This document shows positions 16,545 to 25,809 of a stretch of 64,000 nt of DNA, piece by piece. Each line of letters opens with the position of its first letter. The first letter of the stretch is position 1. The translations under genes were made by a program, and so were the position numbers. Source of the DNA: Terriglobia bacterium (GTDB lineage: Bacteria; Acidobacteriota; Terriglobia; Terriglobales; Acidobacteriaceae); contig JAIQGL010000034.1 in the NCBI GenBank assembly GCA_020072585.1, positions 1 to 64,000 on the forward strand, given 5' to 3'. The notes beneath the pieces are model-generated. The model worked only from the letters and a program-made list of their open reading frames with translations, did not search any database and had not been told where the DNA came from.

Positions 16545-18326
16545 ATGGAAACCAGGACGCTGGTTGACATTTTTTTTGCTTCTGTCGCGCATGACGTGCA
16601 GCGTCACATCATGTTCAAGCAAGAAGCGGACTGGCGAATCATCTCCTCACGCCAGCTCTACGGATATGTCGTCAGACTCGCCTACACCCTGAAACAATGG
16701 GGTATCCACAAGGGGGACCGCGTTGCTATTCTGGCTGAAAATCGCCCGGAGTGGATGATTGCTGACTTCGCCTGCATGAACAGCGGCATCGTGGACGTGC
16801 CCATCTATGCCACGCTGACCGCTGACCAGACCCTCTTTCTCCTGCAAAATTCCCGTGCCAGGGTCATTTTTGTTTCCACTCTGGAGCAGCTGCGGAAGGT
16901 CCAGTCTATTCAGGCAAAGACGTCATTGGAAAAAATCGTCGTCATGGACGATATCGCCGAAGTGAACGTGATTCCCATGTGGCCTTTGATCAATGGAGCG
17001 TCCACTGACCCGGACCCGGAGTTTGATGAGCAGGCACACCAGATACAGCCTGAAGACCTGGCCACCCTGATTTACACTTCAGGAACAACCGGCAACTCCA
17101 AAGGTGTAATGCTCACCCACGGCAACCTGACCACATGCGCCATCATGGCCAGCAAGCAGGCGGAGTGGGAACCGGGTGACGTGTACCTGTCATTCCTGCC
17201 TTTGTCGCATGTGACGGCGCGGCACGTGGACTACGTTTGCTATTTTGATGGCGTAACCATCGTTTATTGTGCCATCTTTGACCAGCTCGCGCAGATGTTG
17301 CAGGAGGCCAAACCCACCATCATCGTTGCCGTCCCGCGTGTGTATGAAAAGGTCCGCCAGGAAGCCGAGCGCCGCGCCGGCCATGGCCTGAAGCGAAAAA
17401 TATTTGACTGGGCCTTGCATGTGGGAGAAAAACACATGAAGGAAATCGCCAGCGGAGTAACTCCCAGCAACATGTCGTGGAAACTGGCGAACCGGCTCGT
17501 CTTTTCCAGAATCAATCAGGGCTTCGGTGGCAGAAGCAGGGCGTATTTTTCCGGAGGCGCGCCGCTGGGAAAGGACATGGCTGAATGGTTCTGCGCCATG
17601 GGAATTCCCATCATGGAAGGTTATGGCCTCACGGAAACCTCGCCGACACTCTCCGTGAACCGGCGTGGCGCGTTCAAGATTGGGTCTGTGGGCAAAGTCA
17701 ACGATGGCGTGCAGCTCAAGATTGCTGAAGATGGCGAGATCCTGGTGAAAGGCCCCACTGTTTTCAAAGGCTATTGGGAGCTGCCGGAAGAAACAAACGC
17801 ATCGTTTGTCGATGGCTGGTTCAAAACCGGTGATATCGGCGAACTGGATAGTGAGGGCTTCCTTAGTATTACTGATCGCAAGAAAGACCTGATCAAGACT
17901 TCCGGCGGAAAATTCATCGCGCCTCAGCCGATTGAGAATGCCCTGAAAGCTAACGTCCTGATTGCTCAAGCCGCGGTGCTCGGTGACAAACGCAAATATG
18001 CTTCTGTCATCATCTCTCCACATTTTCCTGTGCTGGAAGACTGGGCGCGCGCCAATGGAGTGCCCTTTGCTTCGCACCAGGAGCTGGTAGCAACCGCGAA
18101 GGTACGTGAGCTGTATAAAGGCATTGTTGAAGATTTAAACAAAAGGCTGGCGCACTTTGAAACGCTCAAAAAGATTGTGATCGTCCCGGATGAATTTACC
18201 GTGGCTACAGGAGAAATTACCCCCACGCTGAAACTCAAGCGCCGCGTGATTGAAGCTAAATACAAACAGCAGATTGACGAACTTTACCAGGAGCCGCATC
18301 CTATTGAGACCGCGCCAGTAGGTTAG
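16545..18326 (+). CDS. Long-chain acyl-CoA synthetase (AMP-forming)
   Basis: Activates fatty acids to acyl-CoA through an acyl-adenylate. The 593-residue product has the ATP/AMP motif YTSGTTGNSKGVMLTHGN at about 176-193, the GYGLTETSP core motif, TGDIGELDSEGF, and the DRKKDLIKTSGGKFIAP linker motif before the small C-terminal domain. The pattern is that of FadD/FadD15-type membrane-associated synthetases rather than acetate ligases. It is co-transcribed with the TetR regulator upstream and followed by a hairpin at 18367-18400. Confidence 0.92.
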   Translation: METRTLVDIFFASVAHDVQRHIMFKQEADWRIISSRQLYGYVVRLAYTLKQWGIHKGDRVAILAENRPEWMIADFACMNSGIVDVPIYATLTADQTLFLLQNSRARVIFVSTLEQLRKVQSIQAKTSLEKIVVMDDIAEVNVIPMWPLINGASTDPDPEFDEQAHQIQPEDLATLIYTSGTTGNSKGVMLTHGNLTTCAIMASKQAEWEPGDVYLSFLPLSHVTARHVDYVCYFDGVTIVYCAIFDQLAQMLQEAKPTIIVAVPRVYEKVRQEAERRAGHGLKRKIFDWALHVGEKHMKEIASGVTPSNMSWKLANRLVFSRINQGFGGRSRAYFSGGAPLGKDMAEWFCAMGIPIMEGYGLTETSPTLSVNRRGAFKIGSVGKVNDGVQLKIAEDGEILVKGPTVFKGYWELPEETNASFVDGWFKTGDIGELDSEGFLSITDRKKDLIKTSGGKFIAPQPIENALKANVLIAQAAVLGDKRKYASVIISPHFPVLEDWARANGVPFASHQELVATAKVRELYKGIVEDLNKRLAHFETLKKIVIVPDEFTVATGEITPTLKLKRRVIEAKYKQQIDELYQEPHPIETAPVG

Positions 18327-18366
18327 GCGCCCCGCAATTTATTCTGGAGAACAATCAAAAATAATT

Positions 18367-18400
18367 GAGGCGTTCGCATTTCATCAATGCAGAACGCCTC
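18367..18400. terminator. Bidirectional terminator between convergent genes
   Basis: A hairpin with stem GAGGCGTTC/GAACGCCTC and an inner GCAT/ATGC extension lies between the convergent acyl-CoA synthetase and beta-barrel genes. Read on the minus strand it is followed by a T-rich AATTATTTTTG run, a good intrinsic terminator for the beta-barrel gene. On the plus strand the T-run is weak. Confidence 0.6.
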
Positions 18401-18460
18401 TCGTGTTCCAAGGCTCATGCCCAGGCCGTCTTTTGGCGACCATCGCCATTAGGCCAAAGA

Positions 18461-19387
18461 TCAGAACTTATAGTTAGCACCAAAGCGGAAGAAATTTGCG
18501 CTGGAAGTATTCCACGTATAGGCAATCTGGAATGGAGGAGCGGATGGCGGAAATGGAGGAGCCGGGTTGGCCGTGAAGCTCTGCTGGCCGCCCACGTCAT
18601 AGCGCAGATATTCTCCCTTCAGGCTAAATCCGCCGCCGATAGCAACTTCAGCGCCGCCTCCGGCCACCCACCCCTTCTGGGTTTTGCTGAAGTTGGCAGG
18701 ATATGTTTCGGTGCCGACCGGATGGAAATCAGTGTTGGCGGTATAACCGATATGTGCGATCGCCAGACCGCCGGTGCCGTACAGCAAGAAATGCCCAAAT
18801 GCGAACCCGAAGCGCGGACGCACGGTGGAAATGGCATCAGTGTTTTGATGCACCGTAATGTCGTTGCCCGGGGGAGTGCCCGGAAAAGGCGTGTTGTTGT
18901 TCTGAATGATCGGCGACACCACAGTAGTTTCCTGGATGCCCGCCGCGTCAATGTCACCTTCCACGCCCAGAACGAAATGTCCGAACTGCTTGTTGTAACC
19001 GATTTGCCCGCCGCCAAGAGGACCAGAAGGATCAAGGTTCAATGTTTGCGGCAGCAGGTTGACAAAAATAGCTGCGGTGGGAAGCGGATTCACGAAGGTG
19101 TCACCATCAGAAGATCCATGCCCAACATTGACGCCAACATAAAATCCAGTCCAGGTAAAGGAAGACGAAGGTGGAGGCGGCACCGGAGCTGAGTTGGCAG
19201 GCACTGCCGTGGCCGAAGCAGCAGCTGTTAAGGTGGGGAGCGGCGCCGCATGAGCTTTGGCCAACATCTGCTCCTGACTGGCCGCCAGTGTTTGCGTCTG
19301 GCCATATGCAGAGCGCGAGAATCCACTACCAATCGTCAATACCAGGGCTCCTAAGGTAACCCAACGAGACAAGCTGAAAAGCTTCAT
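18461..19387 (-). CDS. Outer-membrane beta-barrel protein (Omp25/opacity-like)
   Basis: A 308-residue protein with a signal peptide (residues 1-28, ending SAYGQ) and a Pro/Ala-rich stretch to about residue 75. An eight-strand-type barrel follows, beginning with the family signature [13 protein letters not shown], with [21 protein letters not shown] in the middle, and closing with a terminal aromatic (ANYKF), the usual barrel-assembly signal. It belongs with Omp25/Omp31-like surface proteins. The start at 19387 has GGAGA seven bases upstream. Function is structural or adhesive in relatives; unknown here. Confidence 0.85.
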   Translation of the reverse strand: MKLFSLSRWVTLGALVLTIGSGFSRSAYGQTQTLAASQEQMLAKAHAAPLPTLTAAASATAVPANSAPVPPPPSSSFTWTGFYVGVNVGHGSSDGDTFVNPLPTAAIFVNLLPQTLNLDPSGPLGGGQIGYNKQFGHFVLGVEGDIDAAGIQETTVVSPIIQNNNTPFPGTPPGNDITVHQNTDAISTVRPRFGFAFGHFLLYGTGGLAIAHIGYTANTDFHPVGTETYPANFSKTQKGWVAGGGAEVAIGGGFSLKGEYLRYDVGGQQSFTANPAPPFPPSAPPFQIAYTWNTSSANFFRFGANYKF

Positions 19388-19656
19388 ATTTATCTCCGTG
19401 TATTGGACAAGCATTTGGGTCCTGGACCGATCTAAGGGTCTTTCAGACGCAAGTCATTGCCCGAAGTTTTATACCGTATTTAAGGACAAGAAGGCATGTG
19501 ACTCCCGTCACTTTCGCCCATGCCTTTCTTGGTTCATGCAGAGGGATAGTGCCACTCGATGGCAAAGCGCATCATTTTTTGTCGCTCGAGCATACGGAAA
19601 ATAGATTTCACGGGACTTTCGCCCCGGACGGCGGCCATTCATTACAATATTGGTAT

Positions 19657-20433
19657 ATGACCACGGACCCTCTCATCATTGCAGGCCGGCAATTCCATTC
19701 ACGACTGATCGTTGGCACCGGTAAATACAAATCTGGGCAGGAGACGGCCCGCGCCATTGAAGCCAGCGGCGCGGAAATGGTTACGGTCGCCGTGCGACGA
19801 GTCAACCTGGACCGAAGCAAAGAATCGCTGCTGGATTTTATTGATCCGCAGAAATATTTTCTCCTGCCGAACACCGCAGGCTGCTACACGGCAGAAGAGG
19901 CCATCCGTGCGGCCAGGCTTGGCCGGGAGGTTGGACTCTCTGACTGGGTCAAGATTGAAGTCATCGGCGACCAGAAAACGCTCTATCCCGATGTTCAAGC
20001 CACGATCGAAGCTACGCGCGTTCTGGTAAAGGAAGGGTTTACAGTTCTGCCCTACACATCAGACGACATCGTAGTGGCCAAAAGGCTGCTGGACGCAGGA
20101 GCAAGCGCAATCATGCCTCTGGGTGCGCCTATCGGAAGCGGTCTGGGCATACAGAATTCCGCCAATATTCAGATCCTCCGCGAGATGATCACGGAAGTCC
20201 CCTTGATTCTGGATGCAGGCGTTGGAACAGCTTCTGACGCGGCCATCGCCATGGAACTCGGCGCCAACGCGGTGTTGATGAACTCAGGAATCGCGAATGC
20301 GGAAAATCCTGTTTTGATGGCGGAAGCGATGAAGCACGCCGTCATCGCCGGACGGGCCGCTTACCTGGCGGGCAGAATGCCCAAAAAGCTCTATGCTACC
20401 GCCAGTTCGCCTATGCAAGGCATTGTGCGGTAA
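19657..20433 (+). CDS. thiG: Thiazole synthase ThiG
   Basis: Forms the thiazole phosphate of thiamine from deoxyxylulose phosphate, dehydroglycine and the ThiS thiocarboxylate. The 258-residue TIM barrel has LIVGTGKY near the start, the Schiff-base lysine K99 in [27 protein letters not shown], and the phosphate-binding [10 protein letters not shown] followed by VLMNSGIA. Length is normal from the ATG at 19657; the longer open frame upstream is not conserved. No thiS, thiF or thiH is adjacent, and I saw no TPP riboswitch in the roughly 270 bp upstream. Confidence 0.95.
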   Translation: MTTDPLIIAGRQFHSRLIVGTGKYKSGQETARAIEASGAEMVTVAVRRVNLDRSKESLLDFIDPQKYFLLPNTAGCYTAEEAIRAARLGREVGLSDWVKIEVIGDQKTLYPDVQATIEATRVLVKEGFTVLPYTSDDIVVAKRLLDAGASAIMPLGAPIGSGLGIQNSANIQILREMITEVPLILDAGVGTASDAAIAMELGANAVLMNSGIANAENPVLMAEAMKHAVIAGRAAYLAGRMPKKLYATASSPMQGIVR

Positions 20434-20463
20434 AAGCTCACAACGCTGCTGGGGCCAGGGGTT

Positions 20464-21549
20464 CTAACGCGTATTGTCCAGGGCAACGCCCACCGGCTGG
20501 CCACCAGCCGTAAGCGTAGTGCTCACGCCGGAAATGGAGCGCGTGGGCGCGACATTGCCGGTTGTCGTGCTGAAATTGGTAAAAATCGCGATCCTGGCAG
20601 CTCCCGGATCAGCGTTGTATAGAGTGCCTGTACCGGAGGTATTCATCACAATCTGATCAGGTACAGAAAAGCCCGTATTGCTTCCTATAATCTCCGCAGC
20701 CGGTGCAATGTTTCCATTAGCAATAGCGGCATTTGCGTAGACGGTGATACTACCGGGCGATCCGTTGCTCACCACGAGCCTGCCCGCCCCGTCAACCTGT
20801 AGCCCGCCGGGACCGGCCAGGTGGGTTGCCGCGCCCTGGACTATGCGGTTTGCACTCACAGTGCCGTTCAGGGTGCTGGCACTGTCATAAACGTGAATGG
20901 CGTTACCAGCCTGATCAGCAGCGTAAAGACGGTCATTCGCCGCATCAATAAAGATCGCTGATACGGCAAAACTCGCACCAATATTCCGCGCGGGGGCAAT
21001 GTTTCCCGTGGCTGTGGAAGCTGACGTAAAAACGTGAATGTCTATGTTATCCGCCACGTAGAGCAGGTTTCTGCCTCTGTCCAGTGCCACGTCTGTAGGA
21101 GTAGTCAGCGTGGTTGAGACTCCAAAAATCGTCCGGTCAGGCGCAATATTGCCGGTCTTTGTGCTGATATTGTCAAAAATCAGGATGGAAAGATCGCCAT
21201 TGTTCGCAACGTATAAACGGTCCGCTATGGCATCCAGCGTTATAAAGGCCGGAGCGTTGAGCGTGGTGTTCACCCCGCTAATTGTAGCTGCCGGACTAAC
21301 GTTGCCACCGGTTGTGAACGCATTATCAAACCGTAAAATCGAGTTTGCTCCCGCGTTCGAAACATAGAGCTTACCCGTAGCTGATGGGTTTGGCGTCGGC
21401 GTTGGTGAGGGGGTAGGCGTTGGCGTGCCTCCTCCGCCGACTGTCCGGCGAGGCGAAATCACACAACCTACAATGAGTAACAGGCAGAAAATTGCGGCAC
21501 AGACCCGTACCGTGGAGAAGCTATCTTCTAGTTTCAATACCTGGCGCAT
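20464..21549 (-). CDS. NHL/beta-propeller lipoprotein
   Basis: A 361-residue predicted lipoprotein. Lipobox LIVGC at about residues 25-29, then a Thr/Pro repeat linker ([14 protein letters not shown]), then about six repeats of roughly 45 residues of the form LYVANNG...ILIFDN-(A/S)-(S/T)TTGNIAP.RTI.G..T.L, typical of seven-bladed propeller proteins that Acidobacteria carry in many copies. It is probably exported and anchored. No catalytic role is visible; protein binding or surface structure is likely. Confidence 0.8.
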   Translation of the reverse strand: MRQVLKLEDSFSTVRVCAAIFCLLLIVGCVISPRRTVGGGGTPTPTPSPTPTPNPSATGKLYVSNAGANSILRFDNAFTTGGNVSPAATISGVNTTLNAPAFITLDAIADRLYVANNGDLSILIFDNISTKTGNIAPDRTIFGVSTTLTTPTDVALDRGRNLLYVADNIDIHVFTSASTATGNIAPARNIGASFAVSAIFIDAANDRLYAADQAGNAIHVYDSASTLNGTVSANRIVQGAATHLAGPGGLQVDGAGRLVVSNGSPGSITVYANAAIANGNIAPAAEIIGSNTGFSVPDQIVMNTSGTGTLYNADPGAARIAIFTNFSTTTGNVAPTRSISGVSTTLTAGGQPVGVALDNTR

Positions 21550-21643
21550 TATTACGTAATCATAACCTAGTTTCTGAAGATTGACCTATTCGCGACATGC
21601 ATTTTTCGCGCCAGAGAAAATCATGAAATCTCTAGAGAACAGC

Positions 21644-21674
21644 AAAAATACAGGCGGCCAAAACTGCCGCCTGT
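21644..21674 (-). terminator. Intrinsic terminator of the secreted-protein gene
   Basis: Nine-base-pair stem ACAGGCGGC/GCCGCCTGT with a 7-nt loop, followed on the minus strand by TATTTTTG. It lies about 30 bp after the stop of the gene at 21703-22035. Confidence 0.7.
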
Positions 21675-21702
21675 AAAGTTTTGTTATAGCGAATAGGTTG
21701 GG

Positions 21703-22035
21703 TTATTTCGCATCCCCGGATTGCTTCAGCATCGCTACCTTATCGACATGCAGGGTGCCGTTATCCAGCTTGCCGACTACGCTGACATGATGTCCTTCGT
21801 GGCCCTTCAGAGCGTCCTGGTTATCGACATTGATGACGCTCTTGTCTTTTTCGGAAACAAACACCAGCTTTGATCCACCTTCAGCGCACTTTTTAGCGCA
21901 GTCGGCGTTGTCAATGTCCTTGGCCCCACACTTCTCATCGCTTACCCAGCCGCTCATTTTCGTCTCTTTGGGCCTGGCTTGCGATACAGACGTTACGAAT
22001 GCAATTGCGCATAAAATCAGCAGGAATTTCTTCAT
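21703..22035 (-). CDS. Small secreted protein
   Basis: A 110-residue exported protein. The signal peptide spans residues 1-20 (MKKFLLILCAIAFVTSVSQA). The mature part has a SGWVSDEKCGA ... DCAKKC block with three to four Cys, then a small beta region ending in HHVSVVGKLDNGTLHVDKVAML, which resembles an OB-like fold. Similar proteins recur in acidobacterial genomes without assigned function. It is monocistronic with its own terminator. Confidence 0.75.
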   Translation of the reverse strand: MKKFLLILCAIAFVTSVSQARPKETKMSGWVSDEKCGAKDIDNADCAKKCAEGGSKLVFVSEKDKSVINVDNQDALKGHEGHHVSVVGKLDNGTLHVDKVAMLKQSGDAK

Positions 22036-22178
22036 TTGCGATTTATCTCCTCAAGAGGGATTCAGTTTTTGGCAAAGCTGTCATAGCTTCGCCTTGGATT
22101 GGAAAGTATGGAGTTGTTACTACCGTAAAAGGTTACAAGTGAGTTCAGCCTCAACGTGCCGCGACGACTGTTCCAAGA

Positions 22179-22541
22179 CTATTTCTTCTCTCGAGCGGGC
22201 ACAACCGGAGCTGCTGGCAGCGTGTAGACGAACTCACCAGGACGAGCATAGCGAAGTCTCTCACGAGCTTCTTTTTCAATAGTTTTGGGATCGTTTTTTA
22301 AAGCTTTAATTTCTTGTTCCGTACTTCCGTTCTGCTGCTGCAATACCTTGATCTGCCGCTCCAGGTCTTGTGATTCGCGCCGCTTCTGCTGGTACACCAT
22401 CAAGCCGTTGGCTCCGAACACTGCATGATAGCCCACAACACAGAGCAATATGCTGATCCCCCCCGTGGCCAGCTTGCGCCGGAGGTTATACAGCAATTCC
22501 CGACCGCCTGTGAATTTTTCCAACACCGATTTTTCCAACAC
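22179..22541 (-). CDS. FtsB/DivIC-like septum formation protein
   Basis: A 120-residue bitopic membrane protein of the divisome. A TM helix lies at about 27-45, followed by a coiled coil (VYQQKRRESQDLERQIKVLQQ) and the family motif DPKTIEKEARERLRYARPGE. The GTG start comes immediately after the stop codon of the phosphohexomutase gene, so the two are coupled. The C-terminal tail is Pro/Ala-rich. The first codons GTG TTG GAA AAA are duplicated (VLEKSVLEK). Confidence 0.88.
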   Translation of the reverse strand: MLEKSVLEKFTGGRELLYNLRRKLATGGISILLCVVGYHAVFGANGLMVYQQKRRESQDLERQIKVLQQQNGSTEQEIKALKNDPKTIEKEARERLRYARPGEFVYTLPAAPVVPAREKK

Positions 22542-23972
22542 CTAATGATTGATCCAATCTTTCGCGGCCGTAGCCAGCCGTGCCAGCTCCGGCTCAGACT
22601 TGGCTTCAGAATAAATTCGAACCACCGGCTCCGTGCCAGACACCCGGTAACACACCCACGAGCCATCGTCCAAAATCACTTTTAGTCCGTCGGCTCGTAC
22701 TAACTGCTTCACCTTCCGGCCGGAGAGTTCAGCCGGATCACTCTTCATCTTACTAGTGAACTTCGCTTTCACTTCCGGCGTCAAGCGGAAGTTCTCGCGT
22801 TGAGCGTAAAAGGAACCAACTTTGCCAAATAAATCCTTGATCTGTTGACCGATTGACTTTTTCCTTCGCGCTACGGCCTCACAGCACAACAGGCCGGCAA
22901 GCACGCCATCTTTTTCCGGAACGTGATATCGAATGGATAGGCCGGCGCTTTCTTCACCGCCGATCGCAATCTTGTCCTGCTTGATCAGCTCGCCAATGTA
23001 TTTGAATCCCACGGGCGTTTCGTAGAGAGGCACGCCGTGATGCTCTGCCAGGGCGTTGATCATGTTGGTTGTTGAAACCGACTTAGCCACGCCGTTTTTC
23101 CAGCCCCGGCTCTCTACCAGGTAGTCGAACAGCACTGCGATCACGTAATTGGGCTGAATAAATGTTCCATCTTCATCGACAATGCCAAAGCGATCAGCGT
23201 CTCCGTCAGTAGCTATGCCGATGCGGGCCCCGGTATCTTTCATCTTCTGCCGCATCTCGTCGAGCAGATGCCCTTCGGGCTCAGGCGCATGGCCGCCAAA
23301 AAGCACGTCGCGGGTGTCATGCACGGTGGCGACGGGAATTCCGGCCTCCCGCAATAGCTCGTCAGGGTATCCGCGGGCCGCGCCCCAGAGCGGGTCAAAA
23401 ACAACCTTCAGCCCTGAGTCGCGGACCAGTGGAAGATCGACGATTTCCTTGAGGCGCGCAAGATAGGCCGGCTTGGGATCGATAGTGTTCCGCGTGATCT
23501 TTGCAGACGTGCCGGCAACGGGTTTCCCATTCGAGGCGATCAGCGCTTCAATGGCGCTGGTGGCTTCAGGGAGAGCCGGAGCTCCATCGGACGTGGAAAA
23601 CTTGATCCCGCTGTATTCCGGCGGATTGTGAGACGCGGTAAAGTTGATTGCGCCATCTGCTTTCAACCGGATTACTTCATACGAGATTGCCGGCGTAGGC
23701 GCCGGTTCAGCAATGACCAACGGTTTTACGCCGGCGGCCGCCAGGACTTCAGCCGCGATATCAACAAAGCGCTCACCCATGTATCTGGGGTCTCTTCCCA
23801 CGATGATCCGCGCCCCGCTGGGATTCTTGCCGGCGGCGTAGTCCGCGATTCCGGCTACGGCCCGCCGCACATTGCTCACCGTAAACTCCTCGGCAATGAT
23901 GGCGCGCCAGCCGGACGTGCCGAATTTGATGGTTGCGCTTTTGATGGTTGCGTTTTTAATGGTTGTGCTCAT
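22542..23972 (-). CDS. Phosphoglucomutase/phosphomannomutase family protein
   Basis: Interconverts hexose 1- and 6-phosphates (the alpha-D-phosphohexomutase superfamily). The catalytic phosphoserine S114 is in TASHNPPEYSG, the metal loop is DGDADRFG (D256, D258, D260), the sugar-binding loop GGEESAG follows, and the phosphate-binding RVSGTEPVVRIY lies near the C-terminus. The 476-residue length is usual. The N-terminus carries a small repeat (NATIKSATIK) before the conserved FGTSGWR. The best-fitting subgroup is bacterial phosphoglucomutase-like enzymes; substrate preference cannot be read with certainty. Confidence 0.92.
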   Translation of the reverse strand: MSTTIKNATIKSATIKFGTSGWRAIIAEEFTVSNVRRAVAGIADYAAGKNPSGARIIVGRDPRYMGERFVDIAAEVLAAAGVKPLVIAEPAPTPAISYEVIRLKADGAINFTASHNPPEYSGIKFSTSDGAPALPEATSAIEALIASNGKPVAGTSAKITRNTIDPKPAYLARLKEIVDLPLVRDSGLKVVFDPLWGAARGYPDELLREAGIPVATVHDTRDVLFGGHAPEPEGHLLDEMRQKMKDTGARIGIATDGDADRFGIVDEDGTFIQPNYVIAVLFDYLVESRGWKNGVAKSVSTTNMINALAEHHGVPLYETPVGFKYIGELIKQDKIAIGGEESAGLSIRYHVPEKDGVLAGLLCCEAVARRKKSIGQQIKDLFGKVGSFYAQRENFRLTPEVKAKFTSKMKSDPAELSGRKVKQLVRADGLKVILDDGSWVCYRVSGTEPVVRIYSEAKSEPELARLATAAKDWINH

Positions 23973-24127
23973 GACCGAACCTCAATTAGTTGCAGTTTGG
24001 CCCACAATGGTTTTATACGATTCTCTGTGGACCCGTGTCATCTATCGCCATGAGATGGAAGCGCCGAGATGGAAGCGCCGGGGCACAAAAGTTACGTCCC
24101 AGTTGGTACACTCGACCGGGGGATTTT

Positions 24128-24445
24128 ATGAGCAACGCCCGCATCGTGCTCACCACTGCCGGCTCACAGGAAGAAGCCAGAAAGATAGCCCACGCGCTGG
24201 TGGACCGGCGGCTGGCCGCCTGCGTGAATATTGTGCCGCACATCGAGTCTGTTTATCGATGGCAAGGCAAAGTTGAGAGCGCGTCCGAATGCCTTCTTGT
24301 CATCAAAACCCAGTCCGGCTCTTTTGATCGCGTGCGCGAGACGATAAAAGAACTGCATTCTTACGATCTTCCGGAGTGTGTAATGCTTGAAATCGCCGCG
24401 GGCAGCAAAGAGTATCTCAATTGGATCTCTGAAAACACGACCTAA
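24128..24445 (+). CDS. cutA: CutA1 divalent-cation tolerance protein
   Basis: A 105-residue trimeric ferredoxin-like protein. Signatures are TTAGSQEEARKIAHALVDRRLAACVN at the N-terminus (shortened here), the YRWQGKVE strand and SYDLPECVMLEI in the second half. CutA is linked to copper tolerance in E. coli, though its biochemical role is unsettled. I chose the ATG at 24128; longer frames upstream lack the fold. It is divergent from the mutase gene. Confidence 0.92.
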   Translation: MSNARIVLTTAGSQEEARKIAHALVDRRLAACVNIVPHIESVYRWQGKVESASECLLVIKTQSGSFDRVRETIKELHSYDLPECVMLEIAAGSKEYLNWISENTT

Positions 24446-24843
24446 CCCGCAGCGCGCCTGCCATCGCTTTGCAGTGTCAGACATGTGCCCGGTCTGTTCT
24501 GTCAGGCATCTGCCCGGTCTGTACCCATCTCCTACCCACCCCCCATACCCTTCAACTATGATTCCAAATGACTTAACTTGGGTCATCCCAGAGACTTAGC
24601 CTTGAATCCTGGCTCCAATCGCGTCGAACCGGCCTCAAAAACCCTTCGTGCCTGACGGCGCAGCCATCTCGCCCACCCGGCCTTTTCTCGAGCTCCGCTG
24701 CAAACAAAGCACTTCTGCAAATCGTCGCTTGGAACACCATTGCATGTCGCTTGGGTGTCGCCTGCGTGACCCATGGGTGACCCTTGGGTGACCCAAGCCC
24801 AATCCCAACTCTAAGCTCGGCAGAGGGTCACACCTTTAGGTTC
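24446..24843. other. Intergenic with short GGGTGACCC repeats
   Basis: No gene is recognised. Around 24765-24800 the sequence repeats GTGACCC(A/T)(T/A)GGGTGACCC units in tandem, each with dyad symmetry. The rest is featureless and forms the left flank of the 67-bp repeat array. Confidence 0.5.
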
Positions 24844-25145
24844 CGCGCCGTTAAGCGCGAGATGAAAATAGCCCGGTAGTGTTCAGCTGTCAGCTTCAAC
24901 CAGATAACCCTCGCGCTGTCAGGCGCGATTGAAAAATAGCTCAGTTAGTGCACGGCTTCAGCCTCAACCCGAATCTTCGCGCCGTTAAGCGCGAAATGAA
25001 AATAGCCCCGGTAGTGTTCAGCTGTCAGCCAACCAGATAACCCTCGCGCTGTCAGGCGCGATTGAAAAATAGCTCGGCTAGTAACGGGCTTCAGCCTCAA
25101 CCCGCATCTTCGCGCCGTTAGGCGCGAGATGAAAATAGCCCGGTA
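24844..25145. repeat. Tandem array of ~67-bp palindromic repeats
   Basis: Five related units begin at about 24844, 24912, 24978, 25045 and 25111 (spacings 66-68 bp). Each opens with a GC palindrome, alternately CGCGCCGTTAAGCGCG and CGCGCTGTCAGGCGCG, followed by GAxxGAAAAATAGC or a close variant and a less conserved tail. Odd and even units match each other best, so the higher-order period is about 134 bp. Repeats of this style are dispersed in acidobacterial genomes. The spacers are not unique, so this is not a CRISPR array. Confidence 0.8.
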
Positions 25146-25809
25146 CGCCAGGCACTCGGTCGGCTTTGCCGGCGGAGTGCGTAAGTGCCGGGAAGGAAAA
25201 GGATAATGAGAAAGCCCAGTCCCGCCAGGGACGGCTGAAGCTTGGCATTGCTAGCTGCTTCTTTTCAAAGACCTGATACCGCTCACGCCCTGAGGCGCGT
25301 CTTATCCTAACCTGTTTTGCAGGGCGAAACAAGTACGAAATAGAGCGGAGCTGTGAAAAATATGCGAATGAAAGACATGCGAATGAAATCACATTCCACT
25401 TCCGCGATCGTGCCACCCTGACCGAAGCCTGAGGCTCATACACCGATGCTCCCGGTGCGTAGGTGAAGGATCTGCTCCGCTGCTGCCAGGGGACATAGCC
25501 ATATCGTGAACCGCCAGACCCTCCGGAGCAGATTCCTCGGCCTCGCGTCTTGAAGGTGGAAGAACGACGCACCCTCACGAAGTTCGGCCTCGGAATGGCA
25601 CATCGTCGGTTTGAGGCTTTTCCGTAGCAGGAACAATGCATCCTCCATCGACTCCTACCCGGGTGAAGTGGAAAACCAGCCGCGAATTTCCCGGAATGCA
25701 CACGAATCAAAATCATATTCGCGTTTTTCGCGTTGATTCGTAGCTGAAAGATTCGCGGCTGATCTTTTTGTTTGGGGGTTGCAAACAGAACTTGCTAGAC
25801 TCCACGGGG
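25146..25809. other. Intergenic, repeat-like, no gene accepted
   Basis: About 660 bp. It starts with a hairpin-rich segment (GGCACTCGG ... GTGCCGGG) and a CAGTCCCGCCAGGGACGGCTG palindrome-like stretch, both similar in style to the adjacent array. Minus-strand frames at 25078-25716 cross the repeats and lack domains, so I treat them as spurious. Confidence 0.5.

Noticed and set aside
17190-18077. A 295-codon minus-strand frame opposite the acyl-CoA synthetase
   Set aside because: It is antisense to a gene with full catalytic motifs; the composition is a shadow of the codon bias.
19388-19656. TPP riboswitch upstream of thiG
   Set aside because: The conserved CTGAGA and associated helices of a THI element are not seen in the leader.
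24844-25145. CRISPR array
   Set aside because: The units are about 67 bp with internal palindromes and no unique spacers, and no cas genes are nearby.
25078-25716. A long minus-strand frame of 212 codons
   Set aside because: It crosses the palindromic repeat array, has low-complexity basic composition and no ribosome site or domain.
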